A stretch of 50,591 nucleotides of DNA from an uncultured Lachnospiraceae bacterium (lineage in GTDB: Bacteria; Bacillota; Clostridia; Lachnospirales; Lachnospiraceae). The stretch's first letter is position 1. Every line of letters begins with the position of its first letter. The notes below the pieces were generated by a model. The model did not search any database, was not told the origin of the DNA, and saw nothing but the letters and a program-made list of their open reading frames with translations. A program made the translations under genes and the position numbers. The DNA is taken from NCBI GenBank assembly GCA_949738465.1, contig CATJBQ010000106.1, positions 1 to 50,591 on the forward strand. The letters run 5' to 3'. Below, piece by piece: positions 17,559 through 29,307 of the stretch.

Positions 17559-18467
17559 TCAGTCACCTACCTTTGCAAGGATCTTCTGCACAATCTGGTT
17601 GGCTCCCAGCATCAAGGCAAAGAGCACCGTGGCAATGGCAGACGCATAGCCTAACTCCAGCCGGGTATTGGCGTAATCCGAAAGCTCATGCACCATGGTA
17701 TAAAGGGCATAATCCGTGCTGGGATTGCCAAAGATCCCGTCCAGGATGGGTCCCACACCGAAGGATCCCGTAATGCTCATCACCGCGCCGAACAAAAGCT
17801 GGGGCTTCATGGAAGGAAGGGTGATGTACCACAGCTCCTGCCAGCGGTTAGACACCCCGTCGATGGCCCCCGCCTCATACAGGCTCTCATCAATGTTGAG
17901 AAAGCCCGCAATAAAGGAGAGGAAGCTGCTTCCCAGGCTGGTCCACAGGATCACCAGCAATGCCACCCAGAACATATATTTGGGATCCGTCAGCCAGTAG
18001 ATGGGCTTATAGGTAATCCCCAGATCCATCAGGATGGCGTTGGCCCAGCCATACCGGTTCTCGCTGAAAATAATCGTAAACACCAGATACACGCCGCCGC
18101 AGATGGAGGGCGCATAAAACAACAGTGTCAGGAAGGACCGGATCTTCGGCGGGAACTCGCTGATCACCCAGGCCAGCACCAGGCACAGGAAATAGCTTAA
18201 GGGCCCGGTCACCAGGGCGAAGGCCAGGGTATTGGAAAGGGCCTTCAGAAACAGCTCGTCCTTCAGAAACAGCTTGATATAATTGGAAAGCCCCACAAAG
18301 CTGGGCAGGGAAAATCCATTAAAATAGGCAAAGCTCAGCACAACGGAAACAACGATGGGGATCACTGTAAAAACCAAAAACATTATAAGAAAGGGGGCCA
18401 GAAATCCGTATCCCGTCAGAATCTGTTTTCTGGTGTAACGCTCCTTTCGCTCCTTCTTCTTTTTCAT
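17559..18467 (-). CDS. Sugar ABC transporter permease (MalF-type)
   Basis: A 302-residue permease. A basic N-terminus (KKKKERKERYTRKQ) precedes the helix GYGFLAPFLIMFLVFTVIPI; about six helices in total. The EAA loop is LYEAGAIDGVSNRWQELWYITLPSM. I place the start at ATG 18467 because GAGGAG lies 6 bases before it and it begins 16 bp after the upstream stop. An in-frame start at 18533 would overlap the binding-protein gene and has no better ribosome site. It forms the first permease pair with the gene at 16712. Confidence 0.92.
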   Translation of the reverse strand: MKKKKERKERYTRKQILTGYGFLAPFLIMFLVFTVIPIVVSVVLSFAYFNGFSLPSFVGLSNYIKLFLKDELFLKALSNTLAFALVTGPLSYFLCLVLAWVISEFPPKIRSFLTLLFYAPSICGGVYLVFTIIFSENRYGWANAILMDLGITYKPIYWLTDPKYMFWVALLVILWTSLGSSFLSFIAGFLNIDESLYEAGAIDGVSNRWQELWYITLPSMKPQLLFGAVMSITGSFGVGPILDGIFGNPSTDYALYTMVHELSDYANTRLELGYASAIATVLFALMLGANQIVQKILAKVGD

Positions 18468-18483
18468 CCGTTTCTCCTCTCCG

Positions 18484-21303
18484 TCATCTTCCGTCCTGCC
18501 GAAGCTCCAGGGTCTTCTCCCGGATCTCCGCATTGATATCCTCGGTGACCCCGATCAGCGTCTGGGCAATATCGTCCCCCTGATTGGCCACATCCCGGAA
18601 GGCAAAGTCAAAATACCGCCCCACATAGTAGGAGCCGGGCACCTGGGGCACCCCCCGGCAGTAAGAAAGCTGCTCCTCCAAAAGCTTCTTCATCTCCCGG
18701 TTCCAGGCGATGGACGCACGTGCCTCATTGGCTGCCGGGCTCACACGGCCCCCGATCCCTAAAACCGTCTCCACCTCCCGGGCATAGACGCTCTGGGTCT
18801 CCCCGCCGGCCCACCATTTTAAGAACTCCCAGGCATCCTGGGGATTCTCCGTATCCGCCAGGATCGAGGCCCCGGTCACCGTGCAGGCCACGGTATGATC
18901 CACGTTTCCCATGGCGTCCCTGGTTCCCGGCGCCAGCAGCACGCCCCATTTTCCTTCAATCTCCGGCGCAAACAGCGCAAGCTGGTAATACTGGGAATAG
19001 GGCACCACCGCAATGGGCATCTCGCCGCTGCGGAACAGGTTGACAAAATCAAAGGTCCGGTCCTGCCGGTAGTCCGTGTAGATACTGCTATAGTCCTTAA
19101 AGGCGGCAAAGGCTTCCTTCGTATCCAGCGTAGTCCGGGTGTGTTCCTCATTGTACAGCTCATTTCCCCCCTGATAGTAAAACATCAGAAAGGAATTCAG
19201 GCTGGAGGAGGCGCTGCTGACAGCGGCATTGCCCGCCGGCAGCCCGAACCGCAGGTTCCGGATCTGGAGCTTGGGCAGCACCGCCTGCAGCATGGTATCC
19301 CAGGTTTCACATTCCTCCAGGGAAATATCCATCTCCTCTAAGATATCCTTCCGGTAAAAAAGCACCGGGTAATCCATGGAGGTGGGCAGCGCATAGAGCT
19401 CCTCCCCCAGTTCAAAGGCCTCGTAGGCACAGGGCTCATAGCTGTCCAGCACCTGGTCGATATCGGAAAATTCCGTCAGATCCAAAAGCACCCCCCGCAG
19501 GGCATAATTCACCGGGCTGGCCTCGTCCAGATTCAGCACCACATCCGGCCCCCGCCCCGCGAAAATCGCAGGCATCAGCGCATCCTTGGTGACATTTTCC
19601 AGCTTCACGGGAATGGAGCTGTCCGGGATAAACTGCTCGTTGATCAGCTTCTGCAGCACCTGGGCCTGCTCCGTTCCCGCAATGACCCACACCTTCAAAG
19701 CCTCCTCCTCTTCGTCATCCAAACTGGTGTTCCCGATGCTGGTGTAATCCATGGTATAGGAGCCCAAAAGCTGCTTCAGCTGGAAGCCCAGGCTGGCAAG
19801 AAACCCTCCGCCCGCCCTGGGAAGCTCCGTTCCCGGAGACGCCACAAAGAGGTAATCGATCTCCAAAGGCTGCCTGCGGCTGTCGGAAAGCCACCCGGCC
19901 AGGGCGGAGATACTGGAGGAAAAATCCGACAGACGTTTTCCGGTGGTCTCCGGATCCTCATACATCCACTCCAGCACATCCCGCATCTGGCCAAGCTCCG
20001 CCGTGCTCTGTCTCCCCTGGGTAACCGCATCCACCCGGCCCATCAGTTCTTCGATCTCCCCGGCCGTGGTGTGATATTGTTCGATCACCTCCGGAATCAG
20101 GGCCGCAAAGTTATAATCCCGTTTCAGATCCGGAGAAGTTCCGCTGACCATGATGATCTTCATATACATCTCGTTTAAGTCTTCCAGCAGCCGGTCCGTC
20201 TCCGCCAGCACCGGGGCCAGGTCTCCCAGGCCGGCCGTCAGCCGGATCCGGTGGACGCCCTTGGTAAGATAAAAGCAGTAAGGCTCGGCGCCGCCGAAGC
20301 AACTTACCTGCCAGGCATTGTCATAGCCAAACAGCAGCCGCCCGGCCTCCCCAAAGGGCTCCTCTCCATCGATGGTCAGACTGCGGGAGGACATTCCCCC
20401 GGTCTTGACGTTCTGCCGCCACCGCATCCCCAGCCAGTAAAAGCCGTCTGAGGGGACCTCGATCTCCCACTCGATCCACTGTCCCGCCTTGTTCCAGGAA
20501 TCCCCGCCGATGGTATTGTATACAATGGTCTTTGCAAAACCCGGCTCCGTAGCCACGGAGGTCCGGTCGTTGGAAACCCGGATACTGGCGTCGGATTTGT
20601 GCAGATATTGCTCCGCCTGCACCTTTTTCAGCTCCAGATTTCCATCCGTAACGCCTTCTGCCTGAAAGCCTCCGAACACTTCTTCGTAGCTTTGGGCCTG
20701 GGGCCTTTGGGAAGTCAGAAGGATCGAGCCGATGGCCATCTTCCCAAGCAAAGAATCCAGGCACAGGGTGTGCTCTCCCGGCTCCAGCTCCAAAACCACT
20801 TCCTCCCCGTAGCCTTCCGGATCCGCCAGCCACACCTCCTGCCAGCACAGATCCTCCTGTTCCTTCCTGCGGATCTCGTTTCCGTTCCGGTCATAGGCGG
20901 TTTCCCCCTCCGCCGAATAGGAACGGCGGAATTCAAAGTTCCCGTAAGCCTTCCCGTCTACGGACAGCCTCCGCTCCATCACCAGGGCGCTGTCCGGCAC
21001 GCTATAATACTGCACCCGGACAAAGTAGCTCCCGGCCTCCTCCACAGAAAAACGCCAGACCGCCCGGCCATCCTCTCCGGTCACCACTGCCTCTGTCCCC
21101 TGGCCGTCCACATCCTTCTGGAGCGTCGTTTTCTCCGATTGGGCCGGATCGTAGTCTACTGACTGTAGAACGATCTCCGCTCCGGCCTCCGCTGCCAGGA
21201 GCCGGACATGGGACCCGCTTCCTGTGATTCCCACGATGACTGCCGCCAGCAGGAGGGCCGCCACCCTTTTCCCTTTTTTCTGTTCGCCTTTCTTTCTTCT
21301 CAT
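18484..21303 (-). CDS. Solute-binding protein fused to N-terminal carbohydrate-binding-like modules
   Basis: A 939-residue exported protein. The N-terminus is basic with a hydrophobic segment (VAALLLAAVIVGITGSG). Residues of about 35-210 and 215-375 look like two CBM6/35-type jelly rolls, with phrases such as GSYFVRVQYYSVPD and PSDGFYWLGMRWRQN. A largely helical region covers about 380-530. The last 380 residues are a family-1 solute-binding protein (LKVWVIAGTEQAQVLQKLI; later YALPTSMDYPVLFYRKDIL). Normal binding proteins are 400-550 residues, so the fusion is about twice the usual size. I prefer ATG 21303 (GAAGG 8 bases before it); a TTG at 21336 is the alternative. There is no lipobox, so the protein may be held by the uncleaved N-terminal helix. 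First gene of the operon, divergent from the AraC regulator. Confidence 0.85.
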   Translation of the reverse strand: MRRKKGEQKKGKRVAALLLAAVIVGITGSGSHVRLLAAEAGAEIVLQSVDYDPAQSEKTTLQKDVDGQGTEAVVTGEDGRAVWRFSVEEAGSYFVRVQYYSVPDSALVMERRLSVDGKAYGNFEFRRSYSAEGETAYDRNGNEIRRKEQEDLCWQEVWLADPEGYGEEVVLELEPGEHTLCLDSLLGKMAIGSILLTSQRPQAQSYEEVFGGFQAEGVTDGNLELKKVQAEQYLHKSDASIRVSNDRTSVATEPGFAKTIVYNTIGGDSWNKAGQWIEWEIEVPSDGFYWLGMRWRQNVKTGGMSSRSLTIDGEEPFGEAGRLLFGYDNAWQVSCFGGAEPYCFYLTKGVHRIRLTAGLGDLAPVLAETDRLLEDLNEMYMKIIMVSGTSPDLKRDYNFAALIPEVIEQYHTTAGEIEELMGRVDAVTQGRQSTAELGQMRDVLEWMYEDPETTGKRLSDFSSSISALAGWLSDSRRQPLEIDYLFVASPGTELPRAGGGFLASLGFQLKQLLGSYTMDYTSIGNTSLDDEEEEALKVWVIAGTEQAQVLQKLINEQFIPDSSIPVKLENVTKDALMPAIFAGRGPDVVLNLDEASPVNYALRGVLLDLTEFSDIDQVLDSYEPCAYEAFELGEELYALPTSMDYPVLFYRKDILEEMDISLEECETWDTMLQAVLPKLQIRNLRFGLPAGNAAVSSASSSLNSFLMFYYQGGNELYNEEHTRTTLDTKEAFAAFKDYSSIYTDYRQDRTFDFVNLFRSGEMPIAVVPYSQYYQLALFAPEIEGKWGVLLAPGTRDAMGNVDHTVACTVTGASILADTENPQDAWEFLKWWAGGETQSVYAREVETVLGIGGRVSPAANEARASIAWNREMKKLLEEQLSYCRGVPQVPGSYYVGRYFDFAFRDVANQGDDIAQTLIGVTEDINAEIREKTLELRQDGR

Positions 21304-21340
21304 CTCATCTACCTTCGCCCTGTTTTGTCTTTCCAATCTC

Positions 21341-21369
21341 TTGACATATCCTTCCAGAACCTATAAAAT
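21341..21369 (+). promoter_or_regulatory. Promoter of the AraC-family regulator gene
   Basis: TTGACA at 21341-21346 and TAAAAT at 21364-21369 are 17 bp apart. Only one base differs from the sigma-A consensus. The predicted transcript starts about 22 bases before the GTG. The divergent operon promoter must lie in the same short stretch, and I see no comparably good match for it, which fits activation by the regulator. Confidence 0.75.
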
Positions 21370-21397
21370 TACCTTAGTTTTTTTAGGAGGTGCTATT

Positions 21398-22264
21398 GTG
21401 AAAATCATTACTTCTCTGTCCGCTGAAAATGCTGCTCTGCTGAACCAATGTGACAATTCCAGATACCTGGAGCTTTTAGCCTGTGGTATTTATGATCTGA
21501 GCGATATCTCACACACCTTTAAATGTATCCGCGGCGCGGGCCAGTGCAAGAACTATATGCTGCAGATCCTGCTGTCCGGCAAGGGCTATCATACCATCGA
21601 CGGACACACCTACGTCCTGGAGCCCAACCAGTGCATTCTCTACGAGCCGGACCATCCACAGCATATCATCCATTACGGCTCCGATAACACAACCTACCTG
21701 TGGGTTCATTTTTACGGCCATGGGGCCGCCCAGATGGTGGATGATCTGAACCTTAAGGGGATTCATAGCTTAAGCTCCACCATCGGCTTAAAAAAACAAC
21801 TGCTGCAATTAGCCCGGGAGGAACGCTCCCTGCTCCCCAACAGCGATTACCTGTGCCAGAGCTATCTGATCCAGTTTCTGGTGAGCCTGTCCCGGTGCTT
21901 CAAGGAACAATTGGGCGTTGGCCTCCAGTCGGATAAGATCGCCCCGGCTCTCAACTATATGATGACGGAGTACGCCTCCCCGGAGCTTAGCAACCAGGAC
22001 TACGCCCAGATGTGCTATTTGAGCCTTTCCCGGTTTTCCCATATTTTCAAGCAGGTTACCGGCACCACGCCCAAGAAGTTCATAGAGCTGAGGCGGATCG
22101 AGGTAGCCAAGGAGCTCCTGCTTTCCTCCGAGCTTTCCATTACGGAGATTGGCGCCTCGGTGGGCTATGGGGATCCCTATTACTTCAACCGGGTATTCAA
22201 AAAAAATGTCGGCATCCCGCCCAGGGCTTATATCAAAAACTATCGCTCCGATTCTTTAAAATAA
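21398..22264 (+). CDS. AraC-family transcriptional regulator
   Basis: A 288-residue regulator. The N-terminal half (about 1-150) is a cupin-like sensing domain: LLSGKGYHTIDGHTYVLEPN and PDHPQHIIHYG are typical of AraC-type ligand pockets. The C-terminal 100 residues carry two helix-turn-helix motifs, with YLSLSRFSHIFKQVTGTTPKKF and the signature IGASVGYGDPYYFNRVFKK near the end. The start is GTG 21398, 7 bases after AGGAGG at 21385-21390; an earlier in-frame ATG (21224) would run through the divergent gene. Such regulators usually activate the adjacent sugar-use genes on binding a pathway sugar, so the operon at 10185-21303 is the obvious target, possibly with the LamG gene at 22322. Confidence 0.93.
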   Translation: MKIITSLSAENAALLNQCDNSRYLELLACGIYDLSDISHTFKCIRGAGQCKNYMLQILLSGKGYHTIDGHTYVLEPNQCILYEPDHPQHIIHYGSDNTTYLWVHFYGHGAAQMVDDLNLKGIHSLSSTIGLKKQLLQLAREERSLLPNSDYLCQSYLIQFLVSLSRCFKEQLGVGLQSDKIAPALNYMMTEYASPELSNQDYAQMCYLSLSRFSHIFKQVTGTTPKKFIELRRIEVAKELLLSSELSITEIGASVGYGDPYYFNRVFKKNVGIPPRAYIKNYRSDSLK

Positions 22265-22265
22265 A

Positions 22266-22314
22266 GAAGGGGAGTGCAGGTGGTAGAATTTCATATACTC
22301 CTGCCTCCCCCTTC
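22266..22314. terminator. Stem-loop between convergent genes
   Basis: GAAGGGGAGTGCAGG at 22266-22280 can pair with CCTGCCTCCCCCTTC at 22300-22314, with one bulge and a 19-base loop. It lies in the 57-bp gap between the AraC gene and the convergent seven-repeat gene. There is no strong T-run on either side, so as a rho-independent terminator it is only fair. Confidence 0.45.
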
Positions 22315-22321
22315 GTTCCTG

Positions 22322-25300
22322 TTACTTCACCGCGGCTCTGCGGCTTTTTCTTTTTGCATGGATCAGGATCACCACCAGCGCCGATACGCCAAGCAGGGCC
22401 AGGCCGATGACTGCCAGCATCCATACCGTCCGCGCACCGCCGCCCAGGCCGTCTGCCATGGGAACCTCTGCCTCAAAGATCTGATAGCTGCTGCCTGCAT
22501 TCTCCGCGGAAAGCTTCTGTACACTCTTTCCCATGGGCTGCTGGTCCAGATACTCCTGCACCTGGGCCCGGCCAGGCAGGCCTGCTCCGTGGGAAAGCTT
22601 CCGGGACAGCTTATGGCGGGAGGCTTTCAGGATTTCTCCCAGATAGGCGCCGACGCCCTTCTGCTCCGTCCAGATCTGGATATCCCGTATCTGTACCCCA
22701 TTTTCAAAGGACCATGCGATTCCGGGGCTGCTCTCACCGGCCCTCTTATAGGGCTCGTCGATGAGCTTCTCCCCGTCCACCCAGATAGTGATCCAGTCCG
22801 GCGTGGAATGAACGGTTACCCGCACCCCGTAGGGCAGCTTGCGGATGGCCTTATTCACCCATTCCCCGTCGGTTCCCACCGATATGTATCCATTGGTGCT
22901 CAACTGGAACATGCCATTGGGGTTGCGGTACATCACGTTGACCGCCTGGGTGGTCTGCACTACAAAACTCATAAAATAATCCGACTGGGCGGAAAGATCC
23001 GTAGCAAAATACGCATTTTTTAAGGGATCCACGGTCAGCGCTCCATCCCTCCAGCTCCCGTTCCCGTAGTCCTTCACCGGATACTGCACATGACTTCCCG
23101 GCTGGTATGCCGGCTCGTCTGTCCTGGCCTCCTCCTTCGTCCACAGACAGAGATCGGAGGCGGTCACCTCATTGTCAAAGGACCACATAATGGCCGGCTG
23201 GGCCGCGCCGCCCTTATCATAGCTGTCGTCCACCAGCTTCTCGCCATCCACCCAGATGATAAAACGCTCCGGCGAGGAATACCAGGTCACCTTAGCCCCC
23301 ATGGACAGGGTGTAAAAGGCTTTATTGACCCACTGGCCGTCTCCGGTGGCGGAGGACTGGTAGCCGCTGCTTGACAGGGTAAACAGTCCCTGGTTTTCTC
23401 CCGTCCCATCCCGGTACAGCAGGTTGACTGCCCCGTCTGTCTTCAGCGTCATACTCATATAGTAGGAAGCATTATGGGGCAGATCGCTTAACAGGATTGC
23501 CTGGCTCTGTGCCGGTACGGTCAGCACGCCGTCCGCATAGGAGCCCTGTGTCACCTGCCAGATTTCATAGCTCTGGTCAACCGATCCGTCAAAAACAGGT
23601 GCATCCGATTCCGGCGTTTCGTTTGCCCAGATCGTAAGATTGCCGGCCGTAACCGTATTGTCATAGGACCACAAAATTCCCGGCTGGGCGCTGCCTCCTG
23701 CCGTATAGGGCAGATCGTAAATCTTATAGCCATCCAGCCATACCTGCAGACGGTCCTGGGAAGACCGGATCGCCACATCCACCCCATATTTCATATTCAG
23801 GGGCCAGTTGATCCATTCCGTAGCCTCCCCTCCCAGGATCAACTGATACCCGCTCTGGTTCATCACCAGGAAGGAGTCGCTGCCCCGGAAACGGATATTG
23901 ACGGACTTTGCGCCCGATCCTTCTGAGGTAACCCGCATGGACATATTGTAATCTGCATTGTAGGGCAGATCGGCAAGAAAGGCCGAGGCACTCTCCGGCT
24001 CTACCACAATTCCATCCGCTGTCATCGTTCCTCCGGAAACTCCTTTGACCGGAAAACCGGTATCGGTGGACGGCGTATATACCGGCGCGTCCAGGTTCTG
24101 GCTGCTCTCTCCTTCCACCCACAGTTGGATATCGCTAAGCTCCACCGCACTGTTGGCTGAAATGGAGGGCATAATAAATCCTCCGGCAGCGCTGCGATAG
24201 ATACGGGCCGCCTGCTCTGCAAGGCTTCCTCCCTGCCCCGCCAGGTGCAAAGAGCTGCGCCGGCTTTTTGCCAGGGCTTTCAGCGGCTTTTCCTCCACCA
24301 CCAGCTTTCCGTCCAGCCAGATGGAGCTGTGCTCCGGGGTGGATACGATGGTCACCTTCACACCGTCCTTAAGCCCCGAAAACGGTTTCCAGCTCTCCGG
24401 CGCAAGCCCCACTGCCCCGTACTGGGTCTGGCCCAGATACAGCCGGCCGGGATCCCGGTAATTCACCCAGAGTTCTCCTTCGGATCTGGCCGTGAAGCTG
24501 AAATAAAAGGTCTTGGCCCCGCTTTCTCTGGTGGTGAAGTGGAAGTTCTCTCCGGCCTCCAGGGTAAGAGTGTCTGCCGGGAAGCTGTTGTTGAGCATGC
24601 TGTCTTCCTTCTTATCGAAGGCGGGTTCTTCCGGCACCGGCCGGTCGGACTTGGGCGCCCAGATCCGGATATCCGTAAGCTCCACACCATCGGTGGCCCA
24701 GGATACCTGGGGAAGTCCCTCCTGGGCAGCGGCTGCCGGGGCCTTCTCCACGATCTTTCTCCCATTCATCCACACGCTCACCGTGTCCGGCGTGCTTTCA
24801 ATCGTAATCTTTGTCCCTGCGCCGTCAAACCCGGTGGACGCGCTCTGATCGTACAGGCTGGCATTGCCCGGCCCTGTCACCTGGCTCCAGAAGGCCTGCA
24901 GGCTCAGGCGGCTGCTGCCGTCTCCTCCGGTTCCCCGATAGGGGAAGTACATGGTCCCGGTGCCTTTGGCTGTGAAGGTCACCCAGTAAGTCTCATTCTC
25001 CGGAATCGTTACGCCGAAGTTATGGCTGGATTCTGCCGTCACAGTGACGGCGTCGCCGGTGTACTTCATGTCGTCGGTAGCGGCGTTGTAGGTAGGCTCG
25101 GAAGGGTCGGTAATGGGCGGGGTTGGCGGGTCTTCCTTTTTCACTGTCCAGATCTGAAGCCCTGTGAATTCCGCCCCCTTTGCCGCCGACGACACCCTCG
25201 GCTTCCCTTCCCCGGGTTCTGTCACTGCTTCCTGGTTCACAATCTTCATCCCGTTCAGCCATACGCTCACCGTGGTCGGCGTACTCTCCACCGTCACCTT

Positions 25301-26191
25301 TGCTCCTGCCCCGTCCATCCCGGTCGCCGCGCTCTTTCCGTACAGGCTGCTCCCTCCTGTTCCAAATACCTGGCTCCAGTACGGCTCCATATATAGACGG
25401 TGGCTCCCCGAGCTGTCCTTCTCTCGGTAGGGAATGAAGACTGCCCCTGTTCCTTTCAGCGTGAAGCTCATCCAGTAGGTTTCATCCGCTGGAACTGTCA
25501 CTCCAAATTCCTGGGCAGCTCCTGCCGCTACTGTCAGGCTCTCATTCCCTTCATTTAAAAGTGTATTCTCTGCCTCGCTGTAGGTAGGTTCGTCAGATAC
25601 TAGAGGCTCCTCCTTCTTCACCTTCCAGACCTGGATATTTTCCAGCGATGCTCCTTTGTTGGAGATAAAAAACGGTTGCCCGGCATCTCCTGTTACCGCG
25701 CTTCCATCGATTAGCTTCACTCCGTCCACCCAGACGCTAACCGTTTTATCTGTACTTTCAACCGTAATCCTTCTCGGTTCCGTAACTGTCCGATCCACTC
25801 CAAGCGCCTGATTTGCATTATCTCCGTAAACAGCCACTTTTCCCCCGGGAAATACTGCCAAGCGCCTTGTCTCTCCGTTCCCGCGGAACCTAAAATAGGT
25901 AACATCAGACGTTTCGTTTGCAGTTCCCTCAGCTTTTATCGTAAAGCTCGCCCAATACGTCTCATCCTTCGGGATTTCCACACCAAGATTTAGCTTTTCT
26001 CCCGCCGCCAATACTACGCTTGCGTTGCTGTACAACTGTTCTCCTGTTGCCGCATCATACACCGGCTCCTCCGAAGCTGCCCGTACCTGTGGCATCCGCG
26101 GCACGCACTCCACCAGGATCCCGGCGATCATGACAAGGGCCAGAAATCCCCCAAGCCATCTTCTTGCGCGCTTTGTCCATTGCAATCTCAT
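22322..26191 (-). CDS. Surface-anchored protein with seven tandem concanavalin-like repeats
   Basis: A 1289-residue protein of unknown function. A signal peptide covers about 1-40. Seven consecutive repeats of about 140-165 residues follow, from residue 42 to about 1150. Each opens with (D/E)(E/A)P(V/T/A)(Y/F), has a central SVWxDGxKL-like strand, and closes with a phiXphiW strand: IQVWKVKK, LQIWTVKK, IRIWAPKS, IQLWVEGE, LTIWANET, LCLWTKEE, IQIWTEQK. Repeats 1-3 are close to one another and so are 5-7; repeat 4 has an extra segment near LKALAKSRRSSLHLAGQ. Near the C-terminus is one transmembrane helix (TVWMLAVIGLALLGVSALVV) and a short basic tail. The start is ATG 26191, 9 bases after AGGAGG; a TTG two codons earlier is less likely. 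I infer multivalent glycan binding at the cell surface. It lies beside the AraC gene and diverges from the GH2 gene. Confidence 0.82.
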   Translation of the reverse strand: MRLQWTKRARRWLGGFLALVMIAGILVECVPRMPQVRAASEEPVYDAATGEQLYSNASVVLAAGEKLNLGVEIPKDETYWASFTIKAEGTANETSDVTYFRFRGNGETRRLAVFPGGKVAVYGDNANQALGVDRTVTEPRRITVESTDKTVSVWVDGVKLIDGSAVTGDAGQPFFISNKGASLENIQVWKVKKEEPLVSDEPTYSEAENTLLNEGNESLTVAAGAAQEFGVTVPADETYWMSFTLKGTGAVFIPYREKDSSGSHRLYMEPYWSQVFGTGGSSLYGKSAATGMDGAGAKVTVESTPTTVSVWLNGMKIVNQEAVTEPGEGKPRVSSAAKGAEFTGLQIWTVKKEDPPTPPITDPSEPTYNAATDDMKYTGDAVTVTAESSHNFGVTIPENETYWVTFTAKGTGTMYFPYRGTGGDGSSRLSLQAFWSQVTGPGNASLYDQSASTGFDGAGTKITIESTPDTVSVWMNGRKIVEKAPAAAAQEGLPQVSWATDGVELTDIRIWAPKSDRPVPEEPAFDKKEDSMLNNSFPADTLTLEAGENFHFTTRESGAKTFYFSFTARSEGELWVNYRDPGRLYLGQTQYGAVGLAPESWKPFSGLKDGVKVTIVSTPEHSSIWLDGKLVVEEKPLKALAKSRRSSLHLAGQGGSLAEQAARIYRSAAGGFIMPSISANSAVELSDIQLWVEGESSQNLDAPVYTPSTDTGFPVKGVSGGTMTADGIVVEPESASAFLADLPYNADYNMSMRVTSEGSGAKSVNIRFRGSDSFLVMNQSGYQLILGGEATEWINWPLNMKYGVDVAIRSSQDRLQVWLDGYKIYDLPYTAGGSAQPGILWSYDNTVTAGNLTIWANETPESDAPVFDGSVDQSYEIWQVTQGSYADGVLTVPAQSQAILLSDLPHNASYYMSMTLKTDGAVNLLYRDGTGENQGLFTLSSSGYQSSATGDGQWVNKAFYTLSMGAKVTWYSSPERFIIWVDGEKLVDDSYDKGGAAQPAIMWSFDNEVTASDLCLWTKEEARTDEPAYQPGSHVQYPVKDYGNGSWRDGALTVDPLKNAYFATDLSAQSDYFMSFVVQTTQAVNVMYRNPNGMFQLSTNGYISVGTDGEWVNKAIRKLPYGVRVTVHSTPDWITIWVDGEKLIDEPYKRAGESSPGIAWSFENGVQIRDIQIWTEQKGVGAYLGEILKASRHKLSRKLSHGAGLPGRAQVQEYLDQQPMGKSVQKLSAENAGSSYQIFEAEVPMADGLGGGARTVWMLAVIGLALLGVSALVVILIHAKRKSRRAAVK

Positions 26192-26230
26192 TTCCAAAAT
26201 CCTCCTTTCTTCACAATAAACGCCATCTCT

Positions 26231-26259
26231 TTAATATCTCATTTGTTATTATTGTACAA
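26231..26259 (-). promoter_or_regulatory. Candidate promoter of the seven-repeat protein gene
   Basis: On the minus strand TTGTAC (26259-26254) and TATTAA (26236-26231) are 17 bp apart, about 40 bp before the ATG. Both hexamers are imperfect, so an activator may be needed. Confidence 0.35.
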
Positions 26260-26306
26260 CGGTTCTCCCAGAAAAAAAATAGAAGAACCTTGCCATTTTT
26301 ACCACA

Positions 26307-26356
26307 AATAGCAGGATTGTCCAGTTTTATTGTCTAAACTGGACAATCCTGCTATT
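26307..26356. promoter_or_regulatory. Perfect 21-bp inverted repeat in a divergent promoter region
   Basis: The arms 26307-26327 and 26336-26356 are exact reverse complements over 21 bp, with the 8-base loop TATTGTCT. Each arm includes GGATTGTCCAG or its complement. It lies midway between the seven-repeat gene (minus) and the GH2 gene (plus) and is not followed by a T-run, so a terminator is unlikely. A shared operator or a small palindromic repeat are the main options. Confidence 0.6.
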
Positions 26357-26406
26357 CATTTGAAAATATTATTGTTTTATGCATTTTCTTCTGATTCTCT
26401 ATCCGT

Positions 26407-26412
26407 TATGAT
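26407..26412 (+). promoter_or_regulatory. Possible -10 box of the GH2 gene
   Basis: TATGAT lies about 48 bp before the ATG. The sequence 16-17 bp upstream (TTTTCT) is a poor -35, so the promoter may depend on an activator. Confidence 0.3.
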
Positions 26413-26453
26413 AAAAGCAGCGTTTACTTATTAAAATGTATTGGAGGACTTAA

Positions 26454-29303
<2,850 letters not shown>

Positions 29304-29307
29304 AAAT

